The notes: a model not told the origin generated them from the sequence alone. 64,000 bases of DNA from Avispirillum sp959601495 (GCA_959601495.1 CAUGPT010000010.1:1-64000); one strand, 5' to 3'. Counted from the first letter of the stretch, positions 17,692 to 27,307 are shown. Program-made: numbers and translations.

Positions 17692-18142
17692 AAGCAAGCT
17701 CGTCCTTTCGAGCTTGCTTCTGCTATCTATGGGAGCGGTGTTCTTCACTTTCGCAAGAGAAACGTCAATCGTGTCTATAAACCACGCTAAAGTCAATTCG
17801 TCGTATCTCTCGGGCTTGGAGCACTCGGTTTGTTCTTAAACTCGCTCCAACCGCTGAGGTGGTGAGGAGAGATTTCCAAGAGAGGAGAGGAGGGCGGCTC
17901 CCTCATCTCCTCTTTTGGACCGATTCGGGGATGTGTGAAGGGGCTACTTACGGAAAAGTAGTCCCTTCACGTCCTTCTTACTTACGTTCGGAAAGCTGAC
18001 TATAGAGTTTGAAATGCTTTTCCAAACAAAAATACAAGGCTGCCGACGGCAGCCTTGTTCTCTATCTCGATTTGATAGTCCAAAACCTATCCAGTCCGGT
18101 TTTTTCGGGTCTCGGGGACTTTTGGGGAGAAAAGTCCTCGAG
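17692..18142 (+). ncRNA. Candidate large structured RNA, copy B
   Basis: This direct repeat of copy A lies about 17.7 kb away in the same orientation. Hairpins occur at 17692-17719 (11-bp stem, loop TCCTTT), 17875-17919 (about 20 pairs, one G-T pair and one mismatch), 17933-17971, 18035-18057, 18062-18078 and 18111-18142. The 17875-17919 stem uses arms very different from those of copy A (205-247) yet still pairs, and stem 18111-18142 has CTCG/CGAG where copy A has CTTA/TAAG. Six T at 18100-18105 may mark the 3' end. No strong promoter stands before it; TTGAAC near 17657 is followed by a poor -10. Between B and C lies an AAGAGTTA/TAACTCTT hairpin near 17638-17656. Confidence 0.5.
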
Positions 18143-18144
18143 TG

Positions 18145-18300
18145 GGGCATGGGGCGAAGCCCCATATATAATTCCCGCCTCTCATGTCGGAGTGCGGGGC
18201 GCGGAGCCCCGCTATACCGTATCCACTGCGGGGCGCGCAGCCCCATAGAAACCGCCCCCCGCGACCGGGGCATTGGGCGAAGCCCCATATATGAGCGCAT
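18145..18300. repeat. Array of GC-rich hairpins following copy B
   Basis: Hairpins with the same design as at 536-690 occur at 18151-18163 (GGGGCGAAGCCCC), 18194-18212 (GCGGGGC/GCCCCGC), about 18226-18245 and 18272-18288. Spacers again contain ATATATAATTCC and GTCGGAGTGC. The array ends 16 bases before the stop codon of the leftward glycosyltransferase gene at 18316, mirroring the placement of the first array after the gene ending at 728. Confidence 0.75.
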
Positions 18301-18315
18301 ATATGAGCGGAAAAC

Positions 18316-19296
18316 TTATTTTATCTTGAAGATCAGCCAGAGCAGAAAGAAATGCCCGCGGTACAAAAGCTGCATGACGATCCTTCGGCTGCCGCCGAGG
18401 GCACGGCAATAGGTGTTTGTCTTCATAAAGCCTTTGCCGCAGTGCTCAAGAGTATACGCGCGCAGCTTCTTCAGCAGCGGATGGCGCCATCCTGCCTGCT
18501 TTATAACTCTTGTGCAGGCATCCGCAAGCACGTGAGTCGCCGTCATATATTCAAGCTCCTGCGAATACTGCTCTTCAAGTCCGTTTTCGCGAAACCACAG
18601 ACGGGTGCTTTCCATGGCGCCCATGATCTCGCCGCACCTTTCTGTTTTGCTGTTGTTCATTATAGAGCCCGTGCGGCAGAGATAGTTGTATATAACACTG
18701 TCGGTATAAACATACCTTCTGCTGCTTGCCGTAAGCTTCGGCACAGTCCAGAGATCCTCATACCAAACATGATCGGGAAAGCGCACGCCCGTGTCTCTGA
18801 AAAGAGCGGCACGGAAAACCTTGTCGCAGGCGCTCGGCGTTACGGTCAGGATAAACTTATCGTTTTTCACGTCGTAAATGCGTCCCGCCTCAAGGGGCTG
18901 CGAAGTCGTATAAAGCTCGCTGCCGTCCTCTCTGTGTCCTCTTATGCGAAACTCCAGAATGTCCGCGTCGGTTTTGTCCAGCACGGACAAAACGGTGTCT
19001 GCGGCGTCATCCGTTACGGTGTCGTCGCTGTCAAGAAAAAACAGATACTCGCCGCGCGCGGCTTCTATTCCCGTGTTTCTCGCGCCGCCCAGTCCCGCGT
19101 TCTTCTGGTGGATAACAACGGCCTCGGGGTGATCTTTTGCAAAAGCGTCGCATATCTCTCCGCTTTTGTCGGTAGAGCCGTCGTCCACAATGACGATCTC
19201 GCATCTCCCGCCACCCGCGCGCGCCGCGGACTCAAGGCAGGGCAGAACGTAGTTTTCCACGTTATAAACGGGGATAATGAAACTGAGTCTGTACAT
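18316..19296 (-). CDS. Family 2 glycosyltransferase
   Basis: This 326-residue GT-A enzyme transfers a sugar from an activated nucleotide donor during surface polysaccharide assembly at the inner face of the membrane. The N-terminal catalytic domain shows IIPVYNVENYV, VIVDDGSTDKSGEIC, GLGGARNTGIEAARG and the DxD metal site FLDSDDT. The C-terminal part ends with a basic, hydrophobic helix (residues about 300-326) that may touch the membrane. AAAGGA precedes the ATG and overlaps the end of the related glycosyltransferase upstream. It is the last gene of the polysaccharide operon; donor and acceptor are unknown. Confidence 0.93.
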   Translation of the reverse strand: MYRLSFIIPVYNVENYVLPCLESAARAGGGRCEIVIVDDGSTDKSGEICDAFAKDHPEAVVIHQKNAGLGGARNTGIEAARGEYLFFLDSDDTVTDDAADTVLSVLDKTDADILEFRIRGHREDGSELYTTSQPLEAGRIYDVKNDKFILTVTPSACDKVFRAALFRDTGVRFPDHVWYEDLWTVPKLTASSRRYVYTDSVIYNYLCRTGSIMNNSKTERCGEIMGAMESTRLWFRENGLEEQYSQELEYMTATHVLADACTRVIKQAGWRHPLLKKLRAYTLEHCGKGFMKTNTYCRALGGSRRIVMQLLYRGHFFLLWLIFKIK

Positions 19297-19298
19297 AC

Positions 19299-20279
19299 TT
19301 ATCCTTTAACTTTGAAAAGAAGTTTGACCGCGCCGTACATTTTCATGTCAATGAGCCGCAGTATAAGCCTGCGCTTTGCGGGCAGCTTTGCAATGTAGGG
19401 ATTTTTGAAAATATCGCCGCAGTTCTGCTTTGTATATTCGCGGAATTTCGCAATAAGCGCGTGCTTTGTGCCTGCCTGACGGATAAGGCGCACGGTCGCC
19501 GTGAGGTATACATGATAGATTATGAGATATTCAAGCTCCGTGCGGTATTCTTCGTATATGCCGCGCTCGCGGAACCAATCGCAGAGATCGACGCATGCGT
19601 CGATTATCTCGGAGTTTCTGTTGGCGCGGTCGTTGTTCATGATAGAGCCTTCGCGCTTCATGTAGTTATAAAGCGGCTTGTCGAGAAAGACGGCGCTGCG
19701 GCACAGGCTTATGAATTTCGGTACAACGCGCATATCCTCGTACCATATGTGCGTGGCAAAGCGGACGTTTGCCTCGCGCAGCGGGCGGAGACGGAACGCC
19801 TTGTTCCAAAGAGCGGGGATGGAGGTTATAAGCGCTTTGTCGGTATGCGGGTCAAGCACCTTTCCGCATTCAAAGCTTTCGCGCTCAATGCCGAGAAGAG
19901 TGCCGTCGCCTGCAACGCAGCGCGCGGGAAAAGATATCATATCCGTACCGTAAGTTTTTATGGCATCCATGACAATGTTAAGGGCTCCCGGCTCGAGAGA
20001 GTCGTCGCTGTCCACAAACAGCATATATTCGCCGTCCGCAGCGTCCATGCCGGTGTTGCGCGCTCCGCCGATACCCTTGTTCTCCTGATGCACTACTTTT
20101 GTTATGCCGGGGTATCTGCGGCAGTATTCGTCGCAGATCTCGCCGCAGCGGTCAGGGCTGCCGTCATCAACAAGCACGACCTGACAGCCGTCCGGCAGGT
20201 CGGTGTAGACCGAATCAAGACATGCGGGAAAATATTTTTCCACATTATACGCCGGTATTACTATGCTGAGAGTATACAT
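19299..20279 (-). CDS. Family 2 glycosyltransferase
   Basis: This 326-residue paralogue of the next gene has the same GT-A layout: VIPAYNVEKYF, VVLVDDGSPDRCGEIC, GIGGARNTGMDAADG and FVDSDDS. The two products are clearly related over their full length, so the pair probably arose by tandem duplication and may add two successive sugars. I chose the ATG at 20279 because AAGGAGG stands just upstream; upstream in-frame codons extend into the flippase gene without family similarity. Its stop lies two bases before the next start. Confidence 0.93.
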   Translation of the reverse strand: MYTLSIVIPAYNVEKYFPACLDSVYTDLPDGCQVVLVDDGSPDRCGEICDEYCRRYPGITKVVHQENKGIGGARNTGMDAADGEYMLFVDSDDSLEPGALNIVMDAIKTYGTDMISFPARCVAGDGTLLGIERESFECGKVLDPHTDKALITSIPALWNKAFRLRPLREANVRFATHIWYEDMRVVPKFISLCRSAVFLDKPLYNYMKREGSIMNNDRANRNSEIIDACVDLCDWFRERGIYEEYRTELEYLIIYHVYLTATVRLIRQAGTKHALIAKFREYTKQNCGDIFKNPYIAKLPAKRRLILRLIDMKMYGAVKLLFKVKG

Positions 20280-20292
20280 AAAAGGTCCTCCT

Positions 20293-21576
20293 TCAGCCTT
20301 GCTGCAGTTTTGCAATATCCTTGCGGTGAATGAGAAGCACCGCTATTCTGAACAGAAGTATAATGCCCTCTGCAACAGATGTGAGTATGGCAAGAGTAAA
20401 TGCGTTAACAATGTTAAATCCGAACAGCACGGCAAGGTTTATAAGATGGATAACTGTGCCTGCGATGATCGACCAGTTGACCTCTTTGTTATAGCCCAGC
20501 GCGCCGAGAGTGGGGAAGCCGAGGATGTAGTTCGGCAGGGTGAACACGCCGATGGGCAGCATGGCGCGCAGAATATCTCCCGTAGTGTAGTCAACGCCCG
20601 CGCCCAGTATTATAAAGTCTTTGCCGAACAGAAGCCCGCAGAGGGGATCGGCAAAAATGAACACGCCTATGCAGAACACAATGATAAGCGGCTCAAATAT
20701 TAAAAGGATTTTTTTGACAAGCCTGAAATCCTTGTTTTTTATCATGTAGGGGTATGCGCTGTCGGACAAGGGAGAAACACAGTTTCTGCCTGTGGTTATA
20801 AGTCTGTCCGCAGCGTTGTAAAAGCCCGTCATGGTATCATTAAAGGCATTGCCGGCACCGAGAATAACAGTGTTGGTGGTCGTAAATACGGTTGTGGCAA
20901 TTCTTGAGAGAAAGAAGAATGCGCTGCGCTTTGTCTGCACCTTTACCTCATTTCCGAGTCCGGCGGCGGTAAAGCGGATGCCCAGCTTTTTGTGAACGTG
21001 TATGTGCGCCCATACAACGGCGATAACGTTGCCAATGCCCAGAAGTACGGGAACAAGCAGATAGTCCTCCGGTCCCTTTATGAATACGAAAACAAGAACG
21101 GTGAACAGTGCCTTGACCGCTACCGTGCGGTAGGTTATGGACTGCATTTCTTCAAGCCCGCGGTAGAGGTAGTCGGGCAAAAAGGCGTTTACGGCAAATG
21201 CGGCAAAGTACAGAACGTACAGAAGCAGATTTCCGTGGTATTTCGGCACGAGCCAGCAGATGAGGAACATCGCCCCGAAGGAAAGCAGCGCAAGCGCCGC
21301 CTTTATAACGTTTACGGATGTATATATCCTGTTGAGCTTTGCCTTGTCGAGACGGTTCTGCGAAACGTCCTGTGTTGCGGAGAGCAGAAAACCGAAGTCC
21401 ATGACAAGCTGAAAATATGCCATGAGAGCGGCTGCAACTCCCAGATAGCCGTACACTGCGGGTCCGAGGACGCGCGTCTGGTACGGTACCGTCGCAAAGC
21501 TGAAAACATATGTGGAAAACTGCAGAATATAAAGCATTACGGTGTTTTTGAAAAACACCTTTTTCTTTCTATCCAT
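20293..21576 (-). CDS. Oligosaccharide flippase family protein (Wzx-like)
   Basis: The 427-residue membrane protein has about twelve hydrophobic segments and begins with KNTVMLYILQFSTYVFSFATVPYQTRVLGP-like residues, the hallmark start of MATE-like Wzx polysaccharide flippases. It should move a lipid-linked oligosaccharide across the membrane. AGAAAGG precedes the ATG. It lies between the polymerase-like gene and two glycosyltransferases, in keeping with a Wzx/Wzy-type pathway. The 160-base gap upstream is GC-rich and held no gene. Confidence 0.93.
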   Translation of the reverse strand: MDRKKKVFFKNTVMLYILQFSTYVFSFATVPYQTRVLGPAVYGYLGVAAALMAYFQLVMDFGFLLSATQDVSQNRLDKAKLNRIYTSVNVIKAALALLSFGAMFLICWLVPKYHGNLLLYVLYFAAFAVNAFLPDYLYRGLEEMQSITYRTVAVKALFTVLVFVFIKGPEDYLLVPVLLGIGNVIAVVWAHIHVHKKLGIRFTAAGLGNEVKVQTKRSAFFFLSRIATTVFTTTNTVILGAGNAFNDTMTGFYNAADRLITTGRNCVSPLSDSAYPYMIKNKDFRLVKKILLIFEPLIIVFCIGVFIFADPLCGLLFGKDFIILGAGVDYTTGDILRAMLPIGVFTLPNYILGFPTLGALGYNKEVNWSIIAGTVIHLINLAVLFGFNIVNAFTLAILTSVAEGIILLFRIAVLLIHRKDIAKLQQG

Positions 21577-21735
21577 AAAAAAGCCTTTCTTTGCATTTGT
21601 GCCCTGCGGCGCAGCCTACATACTGCGCGGCAAGGCACTAAAGCGATGGAGATCTGTGCGTCGGCGCTCCGTCACGCCGCTTCGCACGGCAAAGCCGCAG
21701 GCGCCGCTTCGGAGCTGCGCCGTTATGCGAAAATA

Positions 21736-23286
21736 TCAGAAATTGCGGTTTTTTGAGAATATTTTGAAAATATCGCGGAGCTTTACGTTTTCGCGCACTG
21801 CGGTGAGCCAGTATATATAGGCGAGAATTACGGAGAGGTATATGGAAGCGTTGGGGCGTCTGAGAACGTATCCCGCGTATTGCGCGATGCCGAGCATGAG
21901 CACGAACGTTACGCCCACCATGCCGCTCTCAAGGGTGAACAGCTTTTTAAAGCGGGTTATAAGCCCTACGATTATCAGAAGCGCGAAATATGCGAGGAAT
22001 GCGATGTAGAAGGCAAAGCCCACATATCCGCCCATGTAGTATATGGCGGGGAAGTCGTTTTCAAGGTCGTATATCACCTGCGTTACACTCTCAACGCCGT
22101 CCTTGTCAACGGTCTTATAGTCCACCACCATGTTGCTGTATTCATAGCCGAAGCATTTGGTGAGAAGATTTGAGTCGTCCCAGACCATTTTTGCGAAGAG
22201 CTTTTTCTGGTTGCGCACGGCGGTAAGCTCGCTTACCTTAAGAGAATAGTTATATTCCTCGAAAACTCTCTCAAAGCCGAAGCGCTGCACCATGGGGCCC
22301 GCATAAAGCTCGTATATTTTGAGTATCTCGTATTTTGCGCGGGGCTGCAGGGAGTCAAATGTCTCCTTGTCTATATGGGAGGGCAGAGGATTGCCGGACG
22401 GGGTATGGATCTCCTCCAGCGTGTCGTCTATGTAAGACTGCTTTGTTGACATGTTGATGGAATGATTGTACAGGTTGCTGTTTACGACAGACGAGTTGAA
22501 GCATATAAGACATAAAACGACAATTGCGCCGAGCGTTACGTAATACGCGGGATTTTTTTCCTTCGAAACGATGAGGAAGAATATCATCGCGATGCCGATT
22601 ATGGGAATGGAAAAATAGTCAACTCTCGTACCCACGAAGAAAAGGTCGACAAAGCATATAAGCGCCGTAAAGTAGAACAGTACGGGCTTTTTCATTTTGT
22701 AAATATAGAAAAGGATAAGCGGAACGACAAACGCAAGTATGGCGCTCTGCGAATTGTGCACGTTTGCCCAGCCCATAAGACCTACGCGCGCGTCCACGTA
22801 TGTGTATATCTGCGTGCCGGTCATATATGAAAGAATGAGAAAATGCATCATGAGTATCATGTTCACGAGAAAACCCGCCTGAACATATACCGGCACTCTG
22901 TCGCTCTTTTTGAAGCAGGTTATGAACGCAAGAGTGAAAAACGGCATCTGCACGGTGCGCAGGAAATCGCCGGCGTCCGCAACGGGAGACTTGTATCCGC
23001 CGGGCGCTTTGAAGCAGGCAATCATGTGCGCTATCCAGAACAGACAGAGGGCTGCCGCAAATATAATGTAGGTGCGCTTTCTGTCGGAAATGAGAAAAGC
23101 GTACAGCATTACAAGGGCAAACATCGCAAATCTTACGAGAGTGGTAATGGCGGAGCACTCGAAAACAGTTGCCCAGTAGGAGATAACGTCAAGAACGGGC
23201 TGCAGAAGCAGCAGAGCAAAAACCGCAGCGCCCACAGCGTCTGTGAGCGTTTTTTTGGTTTTGCCGTATAAAGTGCATGTGGTCAT
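21736..23286 (-). CDS. O-antigen ligase/polymerase family membrane protein
   Basis: This 516-residue protein has about twelve hydrophobic segments and a large extracellular loop between roughly residues 275 and 420, the plan of Wzy polymerases and O-antigen ligases (WaaL). Family-like features include the region ARVGLMGWANVHNSQSA and GTRVDYFSIPIIG, with Arg and Asp at positions often needed for catalysis. In a Gram-positive host, polymerase or ligation of a wall polysaccharide is the likely task. AGAAAGG lies 11 bases from the ATG. It is followed by the flippase gene. Confidence 0.82.
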   Translation of the reverse strand: MTTCTLYGKTKKTLTDAVGAAVFALLLLQPVLDVISYWATVFECSAITTLVRFAMFALVMLYAFLISDRKRTYIIFAAALCLFWIAHMIACFKAPGGYKSPVADAGDFLRTVQMPFFTLAFITCFKKSDRVPVYVQAGFLVNMILMMHFLILSYMTGTQIYTYVDARVGLMGWANVHNSQSAILAFVVPLILFYIYKMKKPVLFYFTALICFVDLFFVGTRVDYFSIPIIGIAMIFFLIVSKEKNPAYYVTLGAIVVLCLICFNSSVVNSNLYNHSINMSTKQSYIDDTLEEIHTPSGNPLPSHIDKETFDSLQPRAKYEILKIYELYAGPMVQRFGFERVFEEYNYSLKVSELTAVRNQKKLFAKMVWDDSNLLTKCFGYEYSNMVVDYKTVDKDGVESVTQVIYDLENDFPAIYYMGGYVGFAFYIAFLAYFALLIIVGLITRFKKLFTLESGMVGVTFVLMLGIAQYAGYVLRRPNASIYLSVILAYIYWLTAVRENVKLRDIFKIFSKNRNF

Positions 23287-23325
23287 ACAACAATAGCCTT
23301 TCTGTCAACGTGGATGTTGCAAACT

Positions 23326-24438
23326 TCAGATGCGGTCCGCAAACTTTTCGATAATAGCGTCTGCAATACGTCGGGAGGCAAAGCCGTCTCCGTAAGGATT
23401 AACGGCGCTTGCCATTTTTTTGTATTCTTCGGGATCGCTGAGAAGCGAGTCGATAACGGAGAATATGACGTTTTCGTCCGTTCCGGCAAGCTTCAGCGTG
23501 CCTGCCTCAACTCCCTCGGGACGCTCCGTTGTGTCGCGGAGAACTATGACCGGCTTGTGGAGAGAGGGAGCCTCCTCCTGTATGCCGCCGCTGTCCGTGA
23601 GGATTATGTGCGAGCGGGCAAGCAGGTTGTGAAATTCAAACACCTCAAGGGGCTTTATAAGACGGATATTTTCCTCTCCGCCCAAAACCTCGTTTGCGGC
23701 CTCTGTCACCGCGGGGTTCAGATGCACGGGATACACGACCTTCACATCGTCGTATTTTTCGCATATGCGGCGTATGGCGCGAAACATTCCGCGCATGGTG
23801 TCGCCGATGTTCTCTCTGCGGTGCGCGGTGAGAACTATAAGGCGCGAGCCCTTTGCCCATTCGGTGATCTCGTCGCTGTAATCGTCGCGGACGGTGAGCC
23901 GCATGGCGTCGATCGCGGTGTTGCCCGTTACATATACGGTCTCGGGCTTTTTGCCCTCGTTTATAAGATTCTGACGGCTTTTCTCCGTGGGCGCGAAATT
24001 CATGTCGGCAACTGAGCCGATAAACTGGCGGTTTATCTCCTCCGGATACGGAGAATATTTGTTGTAGGTGCGAAGCCCCGCTTCAACATGGCCTATAGGC
24101 ACCCTGTTGTAAAAGGCGGAAAGCGCCGCGGCAAAAGCGGTGGACGTGTCGCCGTGGACAAGCACAATGTCCGGGGCGGTCTTTGCAATAACTCCGTTCA
24201 TGCCTTCGAGCACGCGTACGGTTATGTCCGTAAGCGTCTGCCCGCTTTTCATAATATCAAGATCGTAGTCGGGCTTTATATCAAATGCCTCCAGGACCTG
24301 ATCGAGCATCTGACGGTGCTGACCCGTCACGCAGATAATACTGTCTATTTCGCTGCGCCTGTCCAGTTCCTTGACAAGCGGAGCCATTTTTATTGTTTCC
24401 GGACGTGTGCCGAAAACAGATAATACCTTAACGGCCAT
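23326..24438 (-). CDS. wecB: UDP-N-acetylglucosamine 2-epimerase (non-hydrolysing)
   Basis: The 370-residue enzyme interconverts UDP-GlcNAc and UDP-ManNAc, supplying ManNAc for wall polysaccharides. It shows the family beginning VLSVFGTRPETIKMAPLV, then VTGQHRQMLDQVL, VHGDTSTAFAAALSAF, GHVEAGLRT, PEEINRQFIG, LTAHRRENIG, TDSGGIQEEAP and LRDTTERPEG. Length is normal. It is the first gene of the polysaccharide operon, behind a consensus promoter at 24509-24537, with AAAGG before the ATG. Confidence 0.97.
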   Translation of the reverse strand: MAVKVLSVFGTRPETIKMAPLVKELDRRSEIDSIICVTGQHRQMLDQVLEAFDIKPDYDLDIMKSGQTLTDITVRVLEGMNGVIAKTAPDIVLVHGDTSTAFAAALSAFYNRVPIGHVEAGLRTYNKYSPYPEEINRQFIGSVADMNFAPTEKSRQNLINEGKKPETVYVTGNTAIDAMRLTVRDDYSDEITEWAKGSRLIVLTAHRRENIGDTMRGMFRAIRRICEKYDDVKVVYPVHLNPAVTEAANEVLGGEENIRLIKPLEVFEFHNLLARSHIILTDSGGIQEEAPSLHKPVIVLRDTTERPEGVEAGTLKLAGTDENVIFSVIDSLLSDPEEYKKMASAVNPYGDGFASRRIADAIIEKFADRI

Positions 24439-24508
24439 AGCAATACCTTTCGCGCAGACACTTGCCGAAACATGGGCGCACGTGTCGTATTTTAACTATA
24501 CTTAGTTT

Positions 24509-24537
24509 ATTATACAACCGAGGCTGCGTTTTGTCAA
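24509..24537 (-). promoter_or_regulatory. Consensus promoter of the polysaccharide operon
   Basis: On the minus strand an exact TTGACA and an exact TATAAT are separated by 17 bases. It gives a leader of about 65 bases before wecB. Confidence 0.8.
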
Positions 24538-24634
24538 TCACGGCTTTTGCAATGCAATGTATAAATAATAAATTATTTTCCGGCGCATTTTCGGCTTTTT
24601 ATGCATATCGCTTTCACAAATCGATGCTCCGTTA

Positions 24635-24663
24635 TGGACAAATGCCCGCTTTTGTGATAAAAT
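24635..24663 (+). promoter_or_regulatory. Promoter for pcrA
   Basis: TGGACA and TAAAAT are 17 bases apart. The spacer contains ACAAATGCCCGCTTTTGT, an inverted repeat ACAAA/TTTGT with eight bases between, and resembles the recG promoter spacer. Confidence 0.65.
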
Positions 24664-24703
24664 AAAGCGAAAAAAACGAAGCGTTACCGAAAAGGAAGAC
24701 AAT

Positions 24704-27250
24704 ATGCCCACAGAAACCCAGAAGCTCAGATACAATGTGCTGAAGCGAAAGCTTTTCGACAAATATTATTCAAACCTCAACGATATGCAGCGCGAGAGCG
24801 TTTACACCGTAAACGGCCCGCTTATGATACTGGCGGGCGCGGGCAGCGGAAAGACTACGGTCCTCGTCAGCCGCCTTACGCATATAGTCCGCTACGGCAA
24901 TGCCGTCCGGTGCGACAGCGTTCCCGACGGCATCGGCGAAAAAGAGCTCGGCGAGATGGAAACGGCGCTTGCATCGCTCTCAAAAGAAGCGCTCGGCAGC
25001 TTTCTCGAGCGCTTTGCCGTTGACGTTCCTCCGGCGTGGTCGGTGCTTGCGGTAACGTTTACAAACAAGGCGGCAAACGAAATAAAGGAGAGAGTGCGCT
25101 CTGCCTTCGGAGACGACAGCGAGGCGGCGGACGAAATGTGGACGGGCACGTTCCATTCGGTCTGCATGCGCATCCTTCGCTCAAAGGGCGATCTTCTCGG
25201 ATATGAGCGCGGTTTCGGCATTGCCGACACCGACGACCAGAAAAAGCTTATCACCGAGTGCATGAAAACGCTTAATATCGACACGAAAAGCCTGCCGGTA
25301 AAAAGCGTTGCGTCGGAGATAAGCTCAGCAAAGAACGTTCTGCACACCCCTGCCGACTATGCCGAGGCTGCGGGCAGGGACGTAAGGCTTTCAAAGATCG
25401 CAAGGATATACGAACTGTATCAGTCGCGCCTCAAGGCTTCGAACCTTCTTGATTTTGACGATATAATCATGCAGACCGTTTTCCTTCTGCGCGATTTTGA
25501 AAGTGTTCGCACAAACCTGCAGAACAGGTTCAGATATGTCTGCATAGACGAGTATCAGGATACGAACCATGCGCAGTTCGTGCTCGTATCCCTGCTTGCG
25601 GGTTACCGCAAGAATCTGATGGTCGTGGGCGACGACGACCAGTCTATATACAAGTTCCGCGGAGCGACCATCGAAAATATACTGACCTTTGACGAAACGT
25701 ACCCCGGCGCGTCTGTCATAAGGCTCGAGCAGAACTACCGGTCCACAAAGACCATACTTGACGCTGCAAATGCCGTTATAGCGAAAAACAAGGTGCGCAA
25801 GGGAAAAAACCTCTGGACTGACGGCGACAAGGGCAAAAACATAGTGCTGCGCAAGCTGCAGACGCAGCTTGACGAGGCAAGATACATATCGGACAGCATT
25901 GCGTCAATGCATGAGGGCGGCGAGCCGTTCCGCTCGTTCGCGGTGCTGTACCGCACGAATGCCATGTCCCGCGCGGTGGAGCAGGCGCTGGCAAAAAGCG
26001 GTATACCGTACAGGATGATAGGCTCAATGCGCTTCTTCGAACGCGCCGAGATCAAGGATATCCTGGCGTACACGGCTGTGGTGAACAACCCTGCCGACAG
26101 CGTGCGGCTGAGAAGGATCATAAACGTTCCCCGCCGCGGCATCGGCGACAAAAGCATACAGGCTGCCTCGGAAATAGCGGATACGCTGGGCGTGCCGCTC
26201 CTTGAGGTGATGAGGGACGCCGCAAACTATGCGGCAATTCCCGCTGCGGCGCAGCGGTCGATGAGGGCTTTGTACGATCTGTTTTCGGAGCTTTGCCGCG
26301 ACGCCGAAACCATGACGATCTCTTCACTTATTAAAAACATCTGCGTCAAAACGGGCTACCAGGCAATGCTCGTCGCGGCGGGTGAAGCCGAAAAGGACAG
26401 GCTCGATAACCTGGGTGAGCTTGTTTCAACGGCGGCGCAGTACGAGGAGGGCACGGCGGAGCCGTCGCTTTCCGAATTCCTGGAGGATGTGGCGCTCGTT
26501 TCCGACATCGACAAATACGACGAGAGCGCCGACGCCGTTGTGCTTATGACCATACACAGCGCAAAGGGTCTTGAATTTCCATATGTATTTCTCCCCGGCT
26601 GGGAGGAGGGTATATTCCCGGGCTTCCAGTCCATAATGAACCCCGAGGAGACAGAGGAGGAGCGCAGACTTGCATACGTTGCCATAACAAGGGCGAAAAA
26701 AGAGCTTTTCATAACCTACGTTCATCAGCGTATGCTCAACGGCAGCACGCAGTACAATCAGAAATCCCGCTTTGCGAAAGAAATACCCGCCTGGCTTCTC
26801 GATGAGGAGGACGACAGCTTTTCCTCCGGAGGCGCATCGCCTTTCGGCGCTTCTTCGTCTTACGGCGGATACGGCAGACGTGGACAGAGCGGCGGCTACG
26901 GCAAGCAGATGCCCGCCCGTGCGGGCGGCACACCCATATACAACCGCGGCGCTCCCGGCTCGGGATGGGGCACGGGAGAAGAGAGAGCGGCTTATACGGG
27001 CAACGTGCCCGCGCCGCGCCGCACATCATTTGCGCCTCCCGCCGTGCCCGGCTCCGCAAAGGCCGCGGCACCCCGTGCCGCAGTGCCGGAGAGTTTTGAC
27101 AAGGGCGACAGGGTACGTCATACCACCTTCGGCGCGGGCACGGTGCTCAGCGTGAGAAGCATGGGCGGAGACGTTCTGTACGAAATAGAATTTGACAAAG
27201 TGGGCACAAAAAAACTTATGGCGTCATTCGCAAGGCTGAAAAAAGATTGA
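24704..27250 (+). CDS. pcrA: ATP-dependent DNA helicase PcrA/UvrD
   Basis: This 848-residue superfamily 1 helicase unwinds DNA 3' to 5' in nucleotide excision repair, replication restart and removal of stalled complexes. It shows Walker A GAGSGKTTVL (near residue 45), AVTFTNKAANEIKERV, GTFHSVCMRILR, Walker B CIDEYQDTNHAQF, VVGDDDQSIYKFRGA, LEQNYRST and VMTIHSAKGLEFPYVFLPG. Residues about 60-115 are an insert between motifs I and Ia that is usual in Clostridial PcrA. A Gly/Ser/Arg-rich linker (residues about 705-790) leads to a C-terminal Tudor-like domain that binds RNA polymerase in PcrA. AAAAGGAAG precedes the ATG. Confidence 0.96.
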   Translation: MPTETQKLRYNVLKRKLFDKYYSNLNDMQRESVYTVNGPLMILAGAGSGKTTVLVSRLTHIVRYGNAVRCDSVPDGIGEKELGEMETALASLSKEALGSFLERFAVDVPPAWSVLAVTFTNKAANEIKERVRSAFGDDSEAADEMWTGTFHSVCMRILRSKGDLLGYERGFGIADTDDQKKLITECMKTLNIDTKSLPVKSVASEISSAKNVLHTPADYAEAAGRDVRLSKIARIYELYQSRLKASNLLDFDDIIMQTVFLLRDFESVRTNLQNRFRYVCIDEYQDTNHAQFVLVSLLAGYRKNLMVVGDDDQSIYKFRGATIENILTFDETYPGASVIRLEQNYRSTKTILDAANAVIAKNKVRKGKNLWTDGDKGKNIVLRKLQTQLDEARYISDSIASMHEGGEPFRSFAVLYRTNAMSRAVEQALAKSGIPYRMIGSMRFFERAEIKDILAYTAVVNNPADSVRLRRIINVPRRGIGDKSIQAASEIADTLGVPLLEVMRDAANYAAIPAAAQRSMRALYDLFSELCRDAETMTISSLIKNICVKTGYQAMLVAAGEAEKDRLDNLGELVSTAAQYEEGTAEPSLSEFLEDVALVSDIDKYDESADAVVLMTIHSAKGLEFPYVFLPGWEEGIFPGFQSIMNPEETEEERRLAYVAITRAKKELFITYVHQRMLNGSTQYNQKSRFAKEIPAWLLDEEDDSFSSGGASPFGASSSYGGYGRRGQSGGYGKQMPARAGGTPIYNRGAPGSGWGTGEERAAYTGNVPAPRRTSFAPPAVPGSAKAAAPRAAVPESFDKGDRVRHTTFGAGTVLSVRSMGGDVLYEIEFDKVGTKKLMASFARLKKD

Positions 27251-27275
27251 CAAAGGCCGCAGCCTGTTGTAAAAT
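27247..27275 (+). promoter_or_regulatory. Promoter for proS
   Basis: TTGACA and TAAAAT are 17 bases apart. The -35 overlaps the pcrA stop codon. No T-box leader was found between it and the start at 27308. Confidence 0.7.
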
Positions 27276-27307
27276 GTAATTTATCAAATTATTTTTCGGA
27301 GTTTATT

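Noticed and set aside
24..18142. Non-coding copies A, B and C as insertion sequence ends or a transposon
   Set aside because: No transposase, no terminal inverted repeats with target duplications, and internal stems covary as in RNA.
27250..27307. T-box leader before proS
   Set aside because: The gap from promoter to start is only about 32 bases, too short, and the conserved T-box core is absent.
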